A DNA stretch of 64,000 nucleotides from Streptomyces sp. NBC_00569 (GCF_036345255.1 NZ_CP107783.1:7300001-7364000); one strand, 5' to 3'. Shown: positions 8,435-20,949, counted from the first letter of the stretch. Numbers and translations: made by a program. Notes: generated from the sequence alone by a model not told the origin.

Positions 8435-9091
8435 TCACCAGCCGCGCTCGCGCCACTCCGGCAGATGCGGCCGCTCGGCGCCGAGCGTCGTGTCGTTCCC
8501 GTGCCCGGGGTAGACCCATGTCTCGTCGGGGAGCCGGCCGAAGATCTTCGACTCGACGTCGTCGATCAGGCTCGCGAAGGCCTTCGGATCCTTCCACGTG
8601 TTCCCCACTCCGCCCGGGAACAGGCAGTCCCCGGTGAAGACATGGGGGTGGCCGTGCGGGTCGTCGTAGATGAGGGCGATCGAGCCGGGCGTGTGGCCGA
8701 CCAGGTGCCGGGCGGTCAGCGAGACCCGACCCACGGTGATCGTGTCCCCGTCCTCGACGAGCACGTCCGTGGGGACCGGGATGCCCTCCGCGTCGTAACG
8801 GCCCGCGTACGTACGCGGGCCCGTGACCTCCACGATCCGGGCGAGTGCCTGCCAGTGGTCCCCGTGCTGATGCGTCGTGACGACGGACGCGATGCCGTCG
8901 TCCCCGATCAGGGTCAGCAGCGTCTCCGCGTCGGCGGCCGCGTCGATGAGGAGCTGCTCACCGGTGGCGCGGCAGCGCAGCAGATACGCGTTGTTGTTCA
9001 TCGCGCCGACCGCGACCTTGGAGATCATCAGGTTCTGCAGCTCGTGCACATCCGCCGGGCCGCCGACCTTCACCGCTCCGCTGTACGTCAT
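8435..9091 (-). CDS. MBL-fold metallo-hydrolase, glyoxalase II-like
   Basis: The 218-residue product has the complete metallo-beta-lactamase metal site: THQHGDHW (HxHxDH) near residues 75-82, a His in LVGHTPGSIAL near 132, Asp in FTGDCLFPGGVG near 153, and a final His in YPGHGNDTTLG near 195. This layout is that of glyoxalase II-like or persulfide dioxygenase-like thioester hydrolases, which use a binuclear Zn or Fe centre. The substrate cannot be told from sequence; a mycothiol thioester is possible because the upstream partner belongs to a mycothiol-using family. It starts 9 bp after the stop of the maleylpyruvate isomerase-family gene on the same strand, which suggests a two-gene operon. 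No signal peptide is visible, so it should be cytoplasmic. Confidence 0.88.
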   Translation of the reverse strand: MTYSGAVKVGGPADVHELQNLMISKVAVGAMNNNAYLLRCRATGEQLLIDAAADAETLLTLIGDDGIASVVTTHQHGDHWQALARIVEVTGPRTYAGRYDAEGIPVPTDVLVEDGDTITVGRVSLTARHLVGHTPGSIALIYDDPHGHPHVFTGDCLFPGGVGNTWKDPKAFASLIDDVESKIFGRLPDETWVYPGHGNDTTLGAERPHLPEWRERGW

Positions 9092-9100
9092 GGACTCAGC

Positions 9101-9790
9101 CTATAGCGGGGGTACGACAGGCAGCCGTCCGCCTTCGACGGTGAGCCCGGAGCCGTCGCGCCGCCCGGAGAGCCAGCCGAGCAGCTCCGGGGCGGGGCCC
9201 GCGACACCGACCGGACCCGTCCCGGCGCCGCCGCCCGTCGTCCACACCCGGCCGCCGTCCGACTTGAGGCCGGTCGACGGCATGTCCGGGTGCCCCGCGA
9301 AGCGCTCGGCCAGGAAGTCGATCTCCCGCTCGACGAACTCCGCCGGCAGATCCTCCAGGTCGTACCCGATCCCGAGGTCGACGTGGTGCAGGTCGACCTC
9401 GACCCAGCGCCGGAAGGGGATCCGGGAGGCGGAGTCCTTGACGCCGTTGCGCAGCTCGACGGTGCGCGCCCAGTCGGCCGGCAGCTCGGCCCGGGCCTCG
9501 AATCCGGCGGCGCTGGCCCGCAGGTCATCGAGCTGCTCGCGGAGGTCGCGCGGCGCGTCCCGCGCGATGTCCGCGTCGCGCGCCTCGGCGCTCGGGTACA
9601 TGGGCCGGCCGGCGAGCACGTTCGCGAGGGCGTCCGCGTTTCGGGCGAGGTGGGCGAGGACGTGGCCCCGGGTCCAGCCGGGAAGCCGTGACGACTCGGC
9701 CACAGCCGCGTTGTCCAGTGTGCCGACAGCGGTGAGGAGCCGGTCGGTCGCTTCACGTACAGAGGCCAGGTCGCGCGCATGATCGCTCAT
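9101..9790 (-). CDS. Maleylpyruvate isomerase-family, mycothiol-dependent (DinB-like) protein
   Basis: The 229-residue product starts MSDHARDLASVREATDRLL. It matches the DinB-like four-helix MDMPI family: an N-terminal helix pair ending in LPGWTRGHVLAHLARNADAL with the metal-binding His near residue 50, and the second site region RWVEVDLHHVDLGIGYDLEDLP near residues 145-165 with further His residues, then a smaller C-terminal domain containing GVAGPAPELLGWLSGR. Family members use mycothiol as a thiol cofactor, typically in isomerisations of ring-cleavage products, but most paralogues have no known substrate. ATG 9790 is preferred; the longer reading up to 9994 lacks family similarity. It is divergent from uvrA and probably the first gene of an operon with the MBL hydrolase. 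Confidence 0.85.
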   Translation of the reverse strand: MSDHARDLASVREATDRLLTAVGTLDNAAVAESSRLPGWTRGHVLAHLARNADALANVLAGRPMYPSAEARDADIARDAPRDLREQLDDLRASAAGFEARAELPADWARTVELRNGVKDSASRIPFRRWVEVDLHHVDLGIGYDLEDLPAEFVEREIDFLAERFAGHPDMPSTGLKSDGGRVWTTGGGAGTGPVGVAGPAPELLGWLSGRRDGSGLTVEGGRLPVVPPL

Positions 9791-9848
9791 GGCGCAGACG
9801 ATAGCGCCGCCACTCGATCGGGTGAAGGCGGCCGACCGAGGCCCAAAA

Positions 9849-9864
9849 TCGAATGTACGTGCTA
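9849..9864. promoter_or_regulatory. Possible LexA (SOS) box upstream of uvrA
   Basis: TCGAATGTACGTGCTA in the 221-bp divergent region before uvrA resembles the actinobacterial SOS consensus as I remember it (TCGAAC-N4-GTTCGA), matching the whole left half except the last base and four of six positions on the right. It lies about 150 bp before the uvrA start. The match is imperfect and unscored. Confidence 0.3.
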
Positions 9865-10011
9865 TAAGCTCGAGGGCGGCATCGGGCATTCTTGATGGTC
9901 CGGGTTTGTTACCAACCATGGAAAACAGTCCATCGCTGACGGTGGCCCCCCTAATCTCGAAAGACAGGGGCCCCGCCCCTGTTGCTTCTCTCAAGAAAGG
10001 TGCGGACCGGC

Positions 10012-13077
<3,066 letters not shown>

Positions 13078-13103
13078 GCGCGGGCGGTCCGCGACCGCGC
13101 GAG

Positions 13104-13148
13104 AACGCCCGGCGCCCCACGGGAACTCCCCGTGGGGCGCCGGGCGTT
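13104..13148. terminator. Long bidirectional terminator after uvrA
   Basis: A perfect 20-bp stem (13104-13123 with 13129-13148) with the 5-nt loop AACTC lies 27 bp after uvrA. It is convergent with the YceI remnant, whose end is 6 bp away. Confidence 0.85.
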
Positions 13149-13154
13149 CATCTG

Positions 13155-13529
13155 TCAGCCACCCTGGCCCTGCGGCTCGACGCACTGCATGTCCAGCCGA
13201 ATCTTGACAACATCACCAAGAAGACCGGCCCCGAAGTCCAGGCCGAAGTCGCTCCGGCCGATCTCGCCCGTCGCCTCGAACCCCGCATGCCGGCTCCCGT
13301 CCAGCGGCACGTCCACCACCCCGTCGAACTCCACGGCGAGCACCACCGGCCGCGTCACGCCCCCGATGGTCAACTCGCCCTCCAGGGGCCGGTCGTCGTC
13401 CTTCCCCGACACCCCGTTCGATACGTACGTCATGGTCGGACGGCGCTCCACGTCCAGCAGATCGGCTTGACGGACGTGCGCGTCACGATCGGCGTTGCCC
13501 GTGTCGATCGAGCCCCGTGCGATGGTGGC
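13155..13529 (-). pseudogene. YceI-family protein, 5'-truncated remnant
   Basis: The minus strand encodes the C-terminal two thirds of a YceI lipocalin-like protein: ATIARGSIDTGNADRDAHVR, then LEGELTIGGVTRPVVLAVEF, and GFEATGEIGRSDFGLDFG to the end. YceI proteins have about 180 residues and bind isoprenoid-type lipids. Here the N-terminal strands (normally the region around WTIDPAHSTVGFSVRH) are absent, and upstream of residue A of ATIARG the frame turns into Arg/Pro/Ala-rich sequence that runs into the neighbouring kinase gene, with only about 75 bp before the kinase stop. No start with a ribosome binding site is visible inside the conserved part. I therefore call it a decayed gene. A sequencing-independent check would be comparison with a full-length orthologue in related strains. 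If translated it would give at most an incomplete barrel. Confidence 0.6.
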
Positions 13530-13602
13530 GCCCGGGGCGCTGCGCGCGGTCGACGCGTGACCGGCAGGACGTGCACGGCTGACCGGGGCAGGTGAACGGC
13601 CG

Positions 13603-14529
13603 CTACAGGGGCGGTAGTTCGGACGCGTAGGGGGGCTCGGCACCGGCCCGTGAGCAGGTGACCGCGGCGGCGCGCGCGGCGAACCGCAGCAGCCGGTGCC
13701 ACGCGTCCTCGGCGAGGCCTGCCACCGCCTCCACGGACAGCGCGTCCCACGCCGCCAGACCGTGCAGCAGCGCCGCGTTCACGGTGTCGCCCGCGCCGAT
13801 CGTGTCGACGACGTCGATGCGCTCACCCGGTACGTCGTACCGCGCGCCGCCCCGCGTGAAGACCGTCAGGCCGTCGCCGCCGCGCGTGATCACGACGGCC
13901 GCTGGACCCGAGGCCAGCCACTCCTGCGGGGTGCCACCCAGCCACTGCGCGTCCTCCTCGGAGAGCTTGAGCAGGCCGGTCGAGGGGAGCCAGTTCTTGA
14001 AACGCGCCCGGTACGCGTCCGGGTCGGGGATGAGGCCGGCCCGGATGTTCGGGTCGAGCGCGGTGAACACGCCCTGGGCCGAGGCCGACCGCATCAGCTC
14101 CTCGTACGCGCTCGCGCCCGGCTCCAGGACCAGCGAGCACGTGCCGAACGACACCGCGCGCGTGCCCGGCGGAAGCCGGTCGGGCACCGAGAAGAGCCGG
14201 TCGGCCGTTCCCTCGACGTAGAACGAGTAACCGGCCGAGCCGTCCGCGGCGATCGACGCGACAGCCAGCGTCGTCGGTTCGTCGCCCCGCTGGACGTACG
14301 ACACGTCCACACCTGCTCGCGCGAGCCCGCCGAGCAGTGCCTCGCCGAACGCGTCGCGGGAGACCCGTGAGCAGAAGGCCACGGGGGAGCCGAGCCGGCC
14401 GACGGCCACCGCGGTGTTGAACGGGCCGCCGCCGAGCCGGGGCGCGAGCGCCGGCAGGTCGCCACCGTCATCGGCGGCCCCGCCCTGCGGCACGAGGTCG
14501 ATCAGGGCCTCTCCGGCGACGACTATCAC
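13603..14529 (-). CDS. PfkB-family carbohydrate kinase, fructokinase-like
   Basis: The 308-residue product starts VIVVAGEALIDLVPQ with GTG 14529, preceded by AAAGGAACC. It has the ribokinase/PfkB fold markers: the N-terminal sugar-binding strand GEALIDLVP, the LGGGPFNTAVAVGRLG motif near residues 38-53 (PfkB signature 1), and DTIGAGDTVNAALLHGL near residues 245-261 with the catalytic Asp and anion hole (signature 2). Family members phosphorylate fructose, ribose, tagatose phosphates or nucleosides with ATP. The motif set fits fructokinases best, but the substrate is not certain. The gene is monocistronic on the minus strand and its upstream region contains the 50-bp repeat array, which separates it from the divergent Rieske lipoprotein gene. 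Confidence 0.87.
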   Translation of the reverse strand: MIVVAGEALIDLVPQGGAADDGGDLPALAPRLGGGPFNTAVAVGRLGSPVAFCSRVSRDAFGEALLGGLARAGVDVSYVQRGDEPTTLAVASIAADGSAGYSFYVEGTADRLFSVPDRLPPGTRAVSFGTCSLVLEPGASAYEELMRSASAQGVFTALDPNIRAGLIPDPDAYRARFKNWLPSTGLLKLSEEDAQWLGGTPQEWLASGPAAVVITRGGDGLTVFTRGGARYDVPGERIDVVDTIGAGDTVNAALLHGLAAWDALSVEAVAGLAEDAWHRLLRFAARAAAVTCSRAGAEPPYASELPPL

Positions 14530-14745
14530 GGGTGGTTCCTTTCGGGCTGAACTGTGAAGCGGTGCGGCAGTGCTGGAGTACTGGGGTGCGGTGCACCGGA
14601 GGGGCAGGGGGCGAGGCACAGGCTAGAGGCTCGCGGGCTCGGGCACAGCGCCCCGGCCGGAAACGGGCACGTCCGGGGCCGACTCGGGCAGACCCTTCGC
14701 GTAGGGACGCAGGGGGGCCACGGAGAGGGCGGTGAACGCGGCGAT

Positions 14746-15120
14746 GGTGCGGAAGCAGGGCCGCCGGAACGGTGCGGACGTGGGGCGGCCAAGACGGTGA
14801 CGGAGAAGGGCGGCCGGAACGGTGCGGACGTGGGGCGGCCAAGACGGTGACGGAGAAGGGCGGCCGGAACGGTGCGGACGTGGGGCGGCCAAGACGGTGA
14901 CGGAGAAGGGCGGCCGGAACGGTGCGGACGTGGGGCGGCCAAGACGGTGACGGAGAAGGGCGGCCGGAACGGTGCGGACGTGGGGCGGCCAAGACGGTGA
15001 CGGAGAAGGGCGGCCGGAACGGTGCGGACGTGGGGCGGCCAAGACGGTGACGGAGAAGGGCGGCCGGAACGGTGCGGACGTGGGGCGGCCAAGACGGTGA
15101 CGAAGCAGGGCGGTCATGGT
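14746..15120. repeat. 50-bp tandem repeat array, seven units plus degenerate ends
   Basis: Seven units begin at 14771, 14821, 14871, 14921, 14971, 15021 and 15071, each starting GGTGCGGACGTGGGGCGGCC and continuing AAGACGGTGACGGAGAAGGG. The first six are identical over 50 bp; the seventh diverges in its last 20 bp (CGAAGCAGGGCGGTCATGGT). A shortened copy precedes the array (14746-14770, lacking the unit's middle), and GGTGCGTAGAAGGAGGGCGG after it may be another decayed copy. Because 50 is not a multiple of 3, any reading frame rotates from unit to unit, so the array is not a coding repeat. The region 14530-15279 between the divergent kinase and Rieske genes otherwise holds no supported gene. 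No unique spacers are present, so it is not CRISPR. Confidence 0.95.
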
Positions 15121-15279
15121 GCGTAGAAGGAGGGCGGCCCAGAAGCGTGCGGGTGTGGCCGGCACCGGGGTCCCACGACGCATCATTTGCCCCACCGGTA
15201 TCGTCGGATCTGTCGCCGATGTGCGCCTTGGCGTGCAGTGGCCCACCCCGACCCGCCCCGATCGACCCCTGGAGTCCCC

Positions 15280-15699
15280 ATGCCCGGCACGTCGCCCGCC
15301 CGCCGAACCGTGCTGCGGGGTGCCGCCCTCGCCGGGACCGCGGGGCTCGGGATCGCCGCCTGCTCGCCGGGCGGGTCGGGAGGCCGCGCGGAGTCGGCGC
15401 CGACGGCACCGGTCGACCTCGGCAAGGCCGACGAGGTGCCCGTGGGCGGCGCAAAGCTGTACCGGGACGAGAACGTGGTGGTCAGCCGTCCGGCGGCCGA
15501 CGAGTACGCCGCGTTCAGCACCATCTGCACGCACGCGGGGTGCCCCATCAGCATGCTGGAGGGCACGGAACTCACGTGCTCCTGCCACGGCAGCAAGTTC
15601 GACGCGGAGACCGGGAAGGTGCTGCACGACCCGGCGACCCGGCCGCTGGCGAAGGTGCCGGTCGAGGTGAAGAACGGCAAGATCGTCGCGGGGGCCTGA
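15280..15699 (+). CDS. Rieske [2Fe-2S] lipoprotein exported by Tat
   Basis: The 139-residue product begins MPGTSPARRTVLRGAALAG, a twin-arginine signal, and the signal region ends in GIAAC, a lipobox-like site that would place a lipidated Cys near residue 28. The mature part carries the Rieske cluster motif CTHAGC near residue 87 and CSCHGSKFD near residue 104, so all four ligands (two Cys, two His) are present. Such small Rieske lipoproteins are anchored to the outer face of the membrane after folding with their cluster; a redox partner is not evident here. The start ATG 15280 follows GGAG at 15271. Upstream in-frame starts would place the Tat motif internally. The gene is followed by the convergent XRE-like gene after 35 bp. 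Confidence 0.9.
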   Translation: MPGTSPARRTVLRGAALAGTAGLGIAACSPGGSGGRAESAPTAPVDLGKADEVPVGGAKLYRDENVVVSRPAADEYAAFSTICTHAGCPISMLEGTELTCSCHGSKFDAETGKVLHDPATRPLAKVPVEVKNGKIVAGA

Positions 15700-15734
15700 C
15701 CGACCCTGGGCCCCGATCGGGCCCACCCCGCGGG

Positions 15735-16685
15735 TCAGCCCTCCCAGTCCCACCCGATTCCCAGGATCCCGGCACGCACCTGTGGCTCCACCACGTGGAC
15801 CGCGCGGTGGCCGGTGCTGAGCGGCAGGTCCTGACGGCCGCCGCGCGGGGCCGCCGGCGAGTGCTGGGCGAAGCGGTGGCAGCGCACGGGCAGGACGCCC
15901 TCGGTGAACCGGACCTGGAGCGCGTACTGCCCGCCCGCGAAGCCGAAGCCGCGCAGGTACTCCGACGAGGGGCCCGCCGTGCCGTCCTCGAAGCCGTAGC
16001 GGAAGAGGAACGTGTCGCCCGCCCGCAGCCGCGCGTCGAAGAGCAGTTCCGCCACGACGACGCCCGTTCCCCGGTGCCGCCGCACCCGCCCCGTGCGGCA
16101 GTTCTCCAGGGCACGTACCGAGACGTGATCCGTGCTGCATCCCGGGTCTCCGTGGTGGACGGCCACGAAGCGGTCCACGCCGTCCTGGTGGGCGCGCACG
16201 ATGTGCTGGGAGTCGAGGCCGAGGAGTTCGCGGCGCGCCCCGATCCGCACCCGCTCGTGATGGCCGACCGTGTGCAGGCCGCCGTCCGGGGTCGAACCGA
16301 GGTCGGCGAGGAACTGTTCGAGGACGCCCGAGGCCTCGACGAGCGAGCGGTAGGAGCGGGTCGCGGGGCGCCGGCAGGCCGCGTGTTCCTCGTCTCTGGC
16401 GAGCAGCCGTATCAGGGACTCGTCGGGCAGGTCCAGGATCTCCTCCAGCGCGCGCACGGCACGTAGGGACTCGGTGCGCTGCGGGCGCCTGGCCCCCTGC
16501 TGCCAGTAGCTCAGACTGGTGACGCCGACCGTGACACCGTGGCGGGTCAGATGGTGCTGCACGCGGTGCAGCGGCAGCCCGCGCGCGGTGATCGCGGCCC
16601 GCAGTGCGACATGGAAGGGCCCCGCCCGCAGGGCCGTCTCCAGCGCGGGCGCGCCGGTGTCCGCGTGCTGTGTGCCGTACGACAT
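15735..16685 (-). CDS. XRE-like helix-turn-helix protein with uncharacterised C-terminal domain
   Basis: The product has 316 residues starting [12 protein letters not shown] 16685 is preceded by GGGGGAGGG, which settles the start against longer readings. Residues about 20-85 look like a helix-turn-helix of the XRE/lambda-repressor type ([21 protein letters not shown], then [20 protein letters not shown]), with the recognition helix around SLSYWQQG. The remaining 200 residues have no motif that I can name; they contain His-rich stretches ([19 protein letters not shown]) and a probable beta-rich end ([22 protein letters not shown]). It is likely a DNA-binding regulator with a sensor domain, typical of streptomycetes. 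It is divergent from uvrC across 198 bp and convergent with the Rieske gene. The target and ligand are unknown. Confidence 0.7.
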   Translation of the reverse strand: MSYGTQHADTGAPALETALRAGPFHVALRAAITARGLPLHRVQHHLTRHGVTVGVTSLSYWQQGARRPQRTESLRAVRALEEILDLPDESLIRLLARDEEHAACRRPATRSYRSLVEASGVLEQFLADLGSTPDGGLHTVGHHERVRIGARRELLGLDSQHIVRAHQDGVDRFVAVHHGDPGCSTDHVSVRALENCRTGRVRRHRGTGVVVAELLFDARLRAGDTFLFRYGFEDGTAGPSSEYLRGFGFAGGQYALQVRFTEGVLPVRCHRFAQHSPAAPRGGRQDLPLSTGHRAVHVVEPQVRAGILGIGWDWEG

Positions 16686-16883
16686 CCAGGGCCCTCCCCC
16701 ATGCATCCTCACGACGGCCGTCCGGCCGGGGCGTGCGCGGCCCCAATTCACCCGGCATTGAAGCGTGTTGATCTGCACCGGACAAGACTCGATACGCAAC
16801 CGTCTGGTCCGGCGGGCGGCGGAACCGCTCCGGGAAACGCGTGGGCAACCTCACTGTCGGTGGCCGCAAGTAGGGTGTCTGAC

Positions 16884-18923
16884 ATGGCCGACCCCTCCAG
16901 CTACCGCCCCCAGCCGGGACAGATCCCGGACTCCCCAGGGGTGTACAGGTTCCGTGACGAGCACCGCCGGGTGATCTACGTCGGGAAGGCGAAAAGCCTG
17001 CGCCAGCGCCTGGCCAACTACTTCCAGGACCTGGCGAACCTGCACCCCCGCACCCGCACGATGGTCACCACGGCCGCGTCCGTGGAGTGGACCGTGGTGT
17101 CCACGGAGGTCGAGGCGCTCCAGCTGGAGTACTCCTGGATCAAGGAGTACGACCCCCGGTTCAACGTCAAGTACCGCGACGACAAGAGCTATCCGTACCT
17201 CGCGGTGACGATGAACGAGGAGTTTCCGCGCGTGCAGGTCATGCGCGGCCAGAAGAAGAAGGGCGTGCGCTACTTCGGTCCCTACGGGCACGCCTGGGCC
17301 ATCCGCGACACCGTCGACCTGCTGCTGCGCGTCTTCCCGGTCCGCACCTGCTCGGCCGGCGTCTTCAAGAACGCCGCCCGCACCGGCCGCCCCTGCCTCC
17401 TCGGCTACATCGGCAAGTGCTCGGCCCCCTGCGTCGGCCGCGTCTCGCCCGATGAGCACCGTGAACTGGCCGAGGACTTCTGCGACTTCATGACCGGCCG
17501 CACCGGCACGTACATCCGCCGTCTCGAGAAGGACATGACGGACGCCGCCGAGGAGATGGAGTACGAGCGCGCCGCGCGCCTGCGTGACGACATAGAGGCG
17601 CTGCGCAAGGCGATGGAGAAGAGCGCCGTCGTCCTCGCCGACGCCACGGACGCCGACCTGATCGCCCTCGCCGAGGACGAGCTGGAGGCCGCCGTGCAGA
17701 TCTTCCATGTGCGGGGCGGGCGCGTGCGCGGCCAGCGCGGCTGGGTCACGGACAAGGTCGAGGCGGTCACCAGCGGTGACCTCGTCGAGCACGCGCTCCA
17801 GCAGCTGTACGGCGAGGAGCGCGGGGACGCCGTGCCCAAGGAGGTCCTCGTGCCCGCGCTGCCCGAGCCCCTGGAGCCCGTACAGGAGTGGCTCACCACG
17901 CGCCGCGGGTCGAACGTGTCGCTGAGGATCCCGCAGCGCGGCGACAAGAAGGCGCTCATGGAGACGGTCCACAGGAACGCGCAGCAGGCGCTCGCGCTCC
18001 ACAAGACCAAGCGCGCCTCCGACCTCACCACGCGCTCGCGCGCCCTCGAGGAGATCGCCGCGGCGCTCGAGCTGGACAGCGCCCCGCTGCGCATCGAGTG
18101 CTACGACATCTCCCATCTCCAGGGCGACGACGTCGTGGCCTCCATGGTCGTCTTCGAGGACGGCCTGGCCAGGAAGAGCGAGTACCGCCGCTTCCAGATC
18201 AAGGGCTTCGAGGGGCAGGACGACGTCCGCTCCATGCACGAGGTGATCACGCGCCGCTTCAAGCGCTATCTGGCGGCGCAGGAGAAGTCGGGGGAGTGGT
18301 CCGACGCCGAGCCCGAGGACGAGGACGGCCCGATCGAGTCCCGTCTCACCGAGGACGACGGCCGCCCCAAGCGGTTCGCCTACCCGCCCCAGCTGGTCGT
18401 CGTCGACGGCGGGCAGCCGCAGGTGGCGGCGGCCAAGCGGGCGCTCGACGAGCTGGGCATCGACGACATCGCGGTGTGCGGCCTGGCCAAGCGCCTCGAA
18501 GAGGTCTGGGTGCCCGACGAGGACGACCCGGTGATCCTTCCGCGCACCAGCGAGGGGCTCTATCTTCTGCAGCGCGTACGTGACGAGGCGCACCGCTTCG
18601 CGATCACGTACCAGCGCACGAAGCGGGCCAAGCGCTTCAGGGCCGGGCCGCTCGACGAGGTGCCCGGCCTCGGGGACGCGCGCAAGCAGGCCCTGATCAA
18701 GCACTTCGGTTCGGTGAAGCGCCTGCGATCGGCCACAATCGATCAGATCTGCGAGGTTCCCGGCATAGGCCGCAAGACGGCAGAGACGATCGTGGCGGCC
18801 TTCGCACGCGCGGAGCCCGCCGCACCGGCCGTGAACACGGCCACAGGAGAGATCATTGAAGACGAGGACCCCACGGCCACGGCCGCGGCCACCTCGGAAG
18901 GACGACGGGGGCAGGAGCCATGA
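16884..18923 (+). CDS. uvrC: Excinuclease ABC subunit C (UvrC)
   Basis: UvrC makes both incisions flanking a lesion. The 679-residue product has the N-terminal GIY-YIG nuclease ([20 protein letters not shown] near residues 14-34) for the 3' cut, the Cys-containing region [20 protein letters not shown] near 170-190, a UVR motif near 225 ([20 protein letters not shown]) that contacts UvrB, the RNase H-like domain ([20 protein letters not shown] near 410) for the 5' cut, and two helix-hairpin-helix repeats at the end ([18 protein letters not shown] and [13 protein letters not shown]). ATG 16884 gives the usual family start MADPSSYRP. The stop overlaps the rapZ start (ATGA at 18920-18923), so uvrC, rapZ, yvcK and whiA form one translationally coupled run, a gene order known from streptomycetes. 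Confidence 0.97.
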   Translation: MADPSSYRPQPGQIPDSPGVYRFRDEHRRVIYVGKAKSLRQRLANYFQDLANLHPRTRTMVTTAASVEWTVVSTEVEALQLEYSWIKEYDPRFNVKYRDDKSYPYLAVTMNEEFPRVQVMRGQKKKGVRYFGPYGHAWAIRDTVDLLLRVFPVRTCSAGVFKNAARTGRPCLLGYIGKCSAPCVGRVSPDEHRELAEDFCDFMTGRTGTYIRRLEKDMTDAAEEMEYERAARLRDDIEALRKAMEKSAVVLADATDADLIALAEDELEAAVQIFHVRGGRVRGQRGWVTDKVEAVTSGDLVEHALQQLYGEERGDAVPKEVLVPALPEPLEPVQEWLTTRRGSNVSLRIPQRGDKKALMETVHRNAQQALALHKTKRASDLTTRSRALEEIAAALELDSAPLRIECYDISHLQGDDVVASMVVFEDGLARKSEYRRFQIKGFEGQDDVRSMHEVITRRFKRYLAAQEKSGEWSDAEPEDEDGPIESRLTEDDGRPKRFAYPPQLVVVDGGQPQVAAAKRALDELGIDDIAVCGLAKRLEEVWVPDEDDPVILPRTSEGLYLLQRVRDEAHRFAITYQRTKRAKRFRAGPLDEVPGLGDARKQALIKHFGSVKRLRSATIDQICEVPGIGRKTAETIVAAFARAEPAAPAVNTATGEIIEDEDPTATAAATSEGRRGQEP

Positions 18924-19915
18924 ACGAGAACGAGCAGGGCGAACAGGCAGCACCACAGCCGGCCCCCGATGACCGGGCAGGCCAGGCTGCGGAGACAGAC
19001 GGAGCACAGGTGAGTACGGGTACGACGAGCGAGACCGCCGGGGCGTCCGATGCGGCCATCCCCGAGCTGGTGATCATCTCCGGGATGTCCGGCGCCGGGC
19101 GTTCCACGGCCGCCAAGTGTCTGGAGGACCTCGGCTGGTTCGTCGTCGACAACCTGCCGCCCGCCCTGATCCCCACGATGGTGGAGCTCGGCGCCCGCTC
19201 CCAGGGGAACGTCGCCCGGATCGCCGTCGTCGTCGACGTACGCGGGCGCCGGTTCTTCGACGACCTCCACCAGTCCCTCGCCGACCTGGAGTCCCGCCAG
19301 GTCACCCGGCGCATCGTGTTCCTGGAGTCCTCCGACGAGGCCCTGGTGCGCCGCTTCGAGTCGGTGCGCCGCCCGCACCCCCTCCAGGGCGACGGCCGCA
19401 TCGTCGACGGCATCGCGGCCGAGCGCGAACTCCTGCGCGAGCTGCGCGGCGACGCCGACCTGGTCATCGACACCTCCAGCCTGAACGTGCACGAACTGCG
19501 CGCCAAGATGGACGCCCAGTTCGCCGGCGACGAGGAGCCCGAGCTGCGGGCCACGGTCATGTCGTTCGGCTTCAAGTACGGCCTGCCCGTCGACGCCGAC
19601 CTGGTCGTCGACATGCGCTTCCTGCCGAACCCGCACTGGGTCCCCGAGCTGCGCCCCTTCACCGGCCTGAACGAAGAGGTGGCGAGCTACGTCTTCGGCC
19701 AGCCCGGCGCCAAGGAGTTCCTCGACCGCTACACCGAGCTGCTCCAGCTCATCGCGGCCGGATACCGCCGCGAGGGCAAGCGGTACGTGACGATCGCGGT
19801 CGGCTGCACCGGAGGCAAGCACCGTTCGGTGGCCATGTCGGAGAAGCTCGCCGCGCGCATCGCGGCGGAGGGTGTGGAGACCGTGGTCGTCCACCGGGAC
19901 ATGGGTCGCGAATGA
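18920..19915 (+). CDS. rapZ: RapZ/YvcJ-family nucleotide-binding protein
   Basis: The 331-residue product starts with an acidic, Gln- and Thr-rich extension of about 45 residues, followed by a P-loop domain with Walker [13 protein letters not shown] near residues 55-66, the partner strand [13 protein letters not shown], and the C-terminal RapZ domain with [20 protein letters not shown]. RapZ in E. coli is an RNA-binding adaptor that directs small-RNA decay controlling glucosamine-6-phosphate synthase; the role of actinobacterial and Firmicute homologues (YvcJ) is less clear, with NTPase activity reported for the family. The N-terminal tail is of low complexity, and an internal GTG at residue 31 could be an alternative start, but the ATGA coupling with uvrC supports 18920. 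The stop overlaps the yvcK start by four bases. Confidence 0.93.
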   Translation: MNENEQGEQAAPQPAPDDRAGQAAETDGAQVSTGTTSETAGASDAAIPELVIISGMSGAGRSTAAKCLEDLGWFVVDNLPPALIPTMVELGARSQGNVARIAVVVDVRGRRFFDDLHQSLADLESRQVTRRIVFLESSDEALVRRFESVRRPHPLQGDGRIVDGIAAERELLRELRGDADLVIDTSSLNVHELRAKMDAQFAGDEEPELRATVMSFGFKYGLPVDADLVVDMRFLPNPHWVPELRPFTGLNEEVASYVFGQPGAKEFLDRYTELLQLIAAGYRREGKRYVTIAVGCTGGKHRSVAMSEKLAARIAAEGVETVVVHRDMGRE

Positions 19916-20949
19916 CCGGTCGCACACTCCGGCTCGGCAGCAGGCTCCGCCGGGTCACCCCTCCCACGGGCCGCCGGCGCGGCGCCCAGCCCAAGGTCGT
20001 CGCCCTCGGCGGCGGCATGGGCCTGTCCGCGTCCCTGGCGGCCCTGCGGCGCATCACCGGCGACCTCACCGCCGTGGTGACCGTCGCCGACGACGGCGGC
20101 TCCAGCGGCCGGCTCCGCGACGAGCTGGGCGTCCTGCCGCCCGGCGACCTGCGCAAGGCCCTCGCGGCCCTGTGCGGCGACGACGACTGGGGCCAGACCT
20201 GGGCCCGCGTCATCCAGCACCGCTTCCAGTCCCAGGGCGAACTGCACGAGCACGCTGTCGGCAATCTGCTGATCGTCGCCCTGTGGGAGCAGCTCGGCGA
20301 CCATGTGCAGGCCCTCGACCTGGTGGGCAAGCTGCTCGGCGCGCAGGGCCGCGTCCTGCCGATGTCCGCGGTCCCGCTGGAGCTCCAGGCGCTGGTCAAG
20401 GGCCACGACCCGGAGCGCCCCGACGAGGTCGACACCGTGCGGGGGCAGGCCACGGTGGCCCTCACCCCCGGCGAGGTGCAGTCCATCCACCTCGTGCCGC
20501 ACGACCCGCCGGCCGTCCCCGAGGCCGTCGCCGCGGTGCTCGACGCCGACTGGGTCGTGCTCGGTCCGGGCTCCTGGTTCTCGTCCGTCATCCCGCACCT
20601 GCTGGTCCCCGAGCTGCTCGACGCGCTGACCCAGACGAAGGCCCGTAGGGTCCTCTCGCTGAACCTCGCGCCGCAGCCCGGAGAAACCGAGGGGTTCTCA
20701 CCGCAGCGTCATTTGGAGGTTTTGGGACGACACGCCCCTAAACTCGCCCTGGACGTGGTGCTGGCCGACGAGGCCGCCGTGCCCGATCGCGAGTCCCTGA
20801 CCGACGCCGCCAAGGAGGGCTTCGGCGCTGCGGTCGAGCTGGCGCCTGTGGCCAGGCCCGACGGGACTCCGAGGCACGATCCGGAGCTGTTGGCCGCCGC
20901 GTACGACCGTATTTTTCGGATGCATGGAAGGATCGGCCCATGGCGATGA
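19912..20949 (+). CDS. yvcK: YvcK/CofD-like gluconeogenesis factor
   Basis: The 345-residue product shows the CofD-like fold signature near its start: [19 protein letters not shown] at about residues 28-46, then [18 protein letters not shown] near 62, and [11 protein letters not shown]. Later conserved elements include [14 protein letters not shown] and [20 protein letters not shown]. YvcK homologues bind UDP-sugars and control peptidoglycan precursor flux and cell shape, in mycobacteria as the phosphoprotein CuvA; the enzymatic activity is not established. The start ATG 19912 overlaps the rapZ stop (ATGA), and the end overlaps the whiA start by 10 bp, so it is within the uvrC-rapZ-yvcK-whiA unit. 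The N-terminal 25 residues are basic (Arg-rich) and probably disordered. Confidence 0.93.
   Translation: MTGRTLRLGSRLRRVTPPTGRRRGAQPKVVALGGGMGLSASLAALRRITGDLTAVVTVADDGGSSGRLRDELGVLPPGDLRKALAALCGDDDWGQTWARVIQHRFQSQGELHEHAVGNLLIVALWEQLGDHVQALDLVGKLLGAQGRVLPMSAVPLELQALVKGHDPERPDEVDTVRGQATVALTPGEVQSIHLVPHDPPAVPEAVAAVLDADWVVLGPGSWFSSVIPHLLVPELLDALTQTKARRVLSLNLAPQPGETEGFSPQRHLEVLGRHAPKLALDVVLADEAAVPDRESLTDAAKEGFGAAVELAPVARPDGTPRHDPELLAAAYDRIFRMHGRIGPWR

Noticed and set aside
14746..15120. Possible CRISPR array
   Set aside because: The 50-bp units are contiguous without unique spacers, and no cas-like gene is seen in the window.
14623..16869. Long minus-strand open frame through the 50-bp repeats (and related frames at 14468-15454)
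   Set aside because: The frame exists because the high-GC DNA lacks stops; the period of 50 rotates the frame, the protein is low-complexity, and it overlaps the well-supported XRE-like and Rieske genes.
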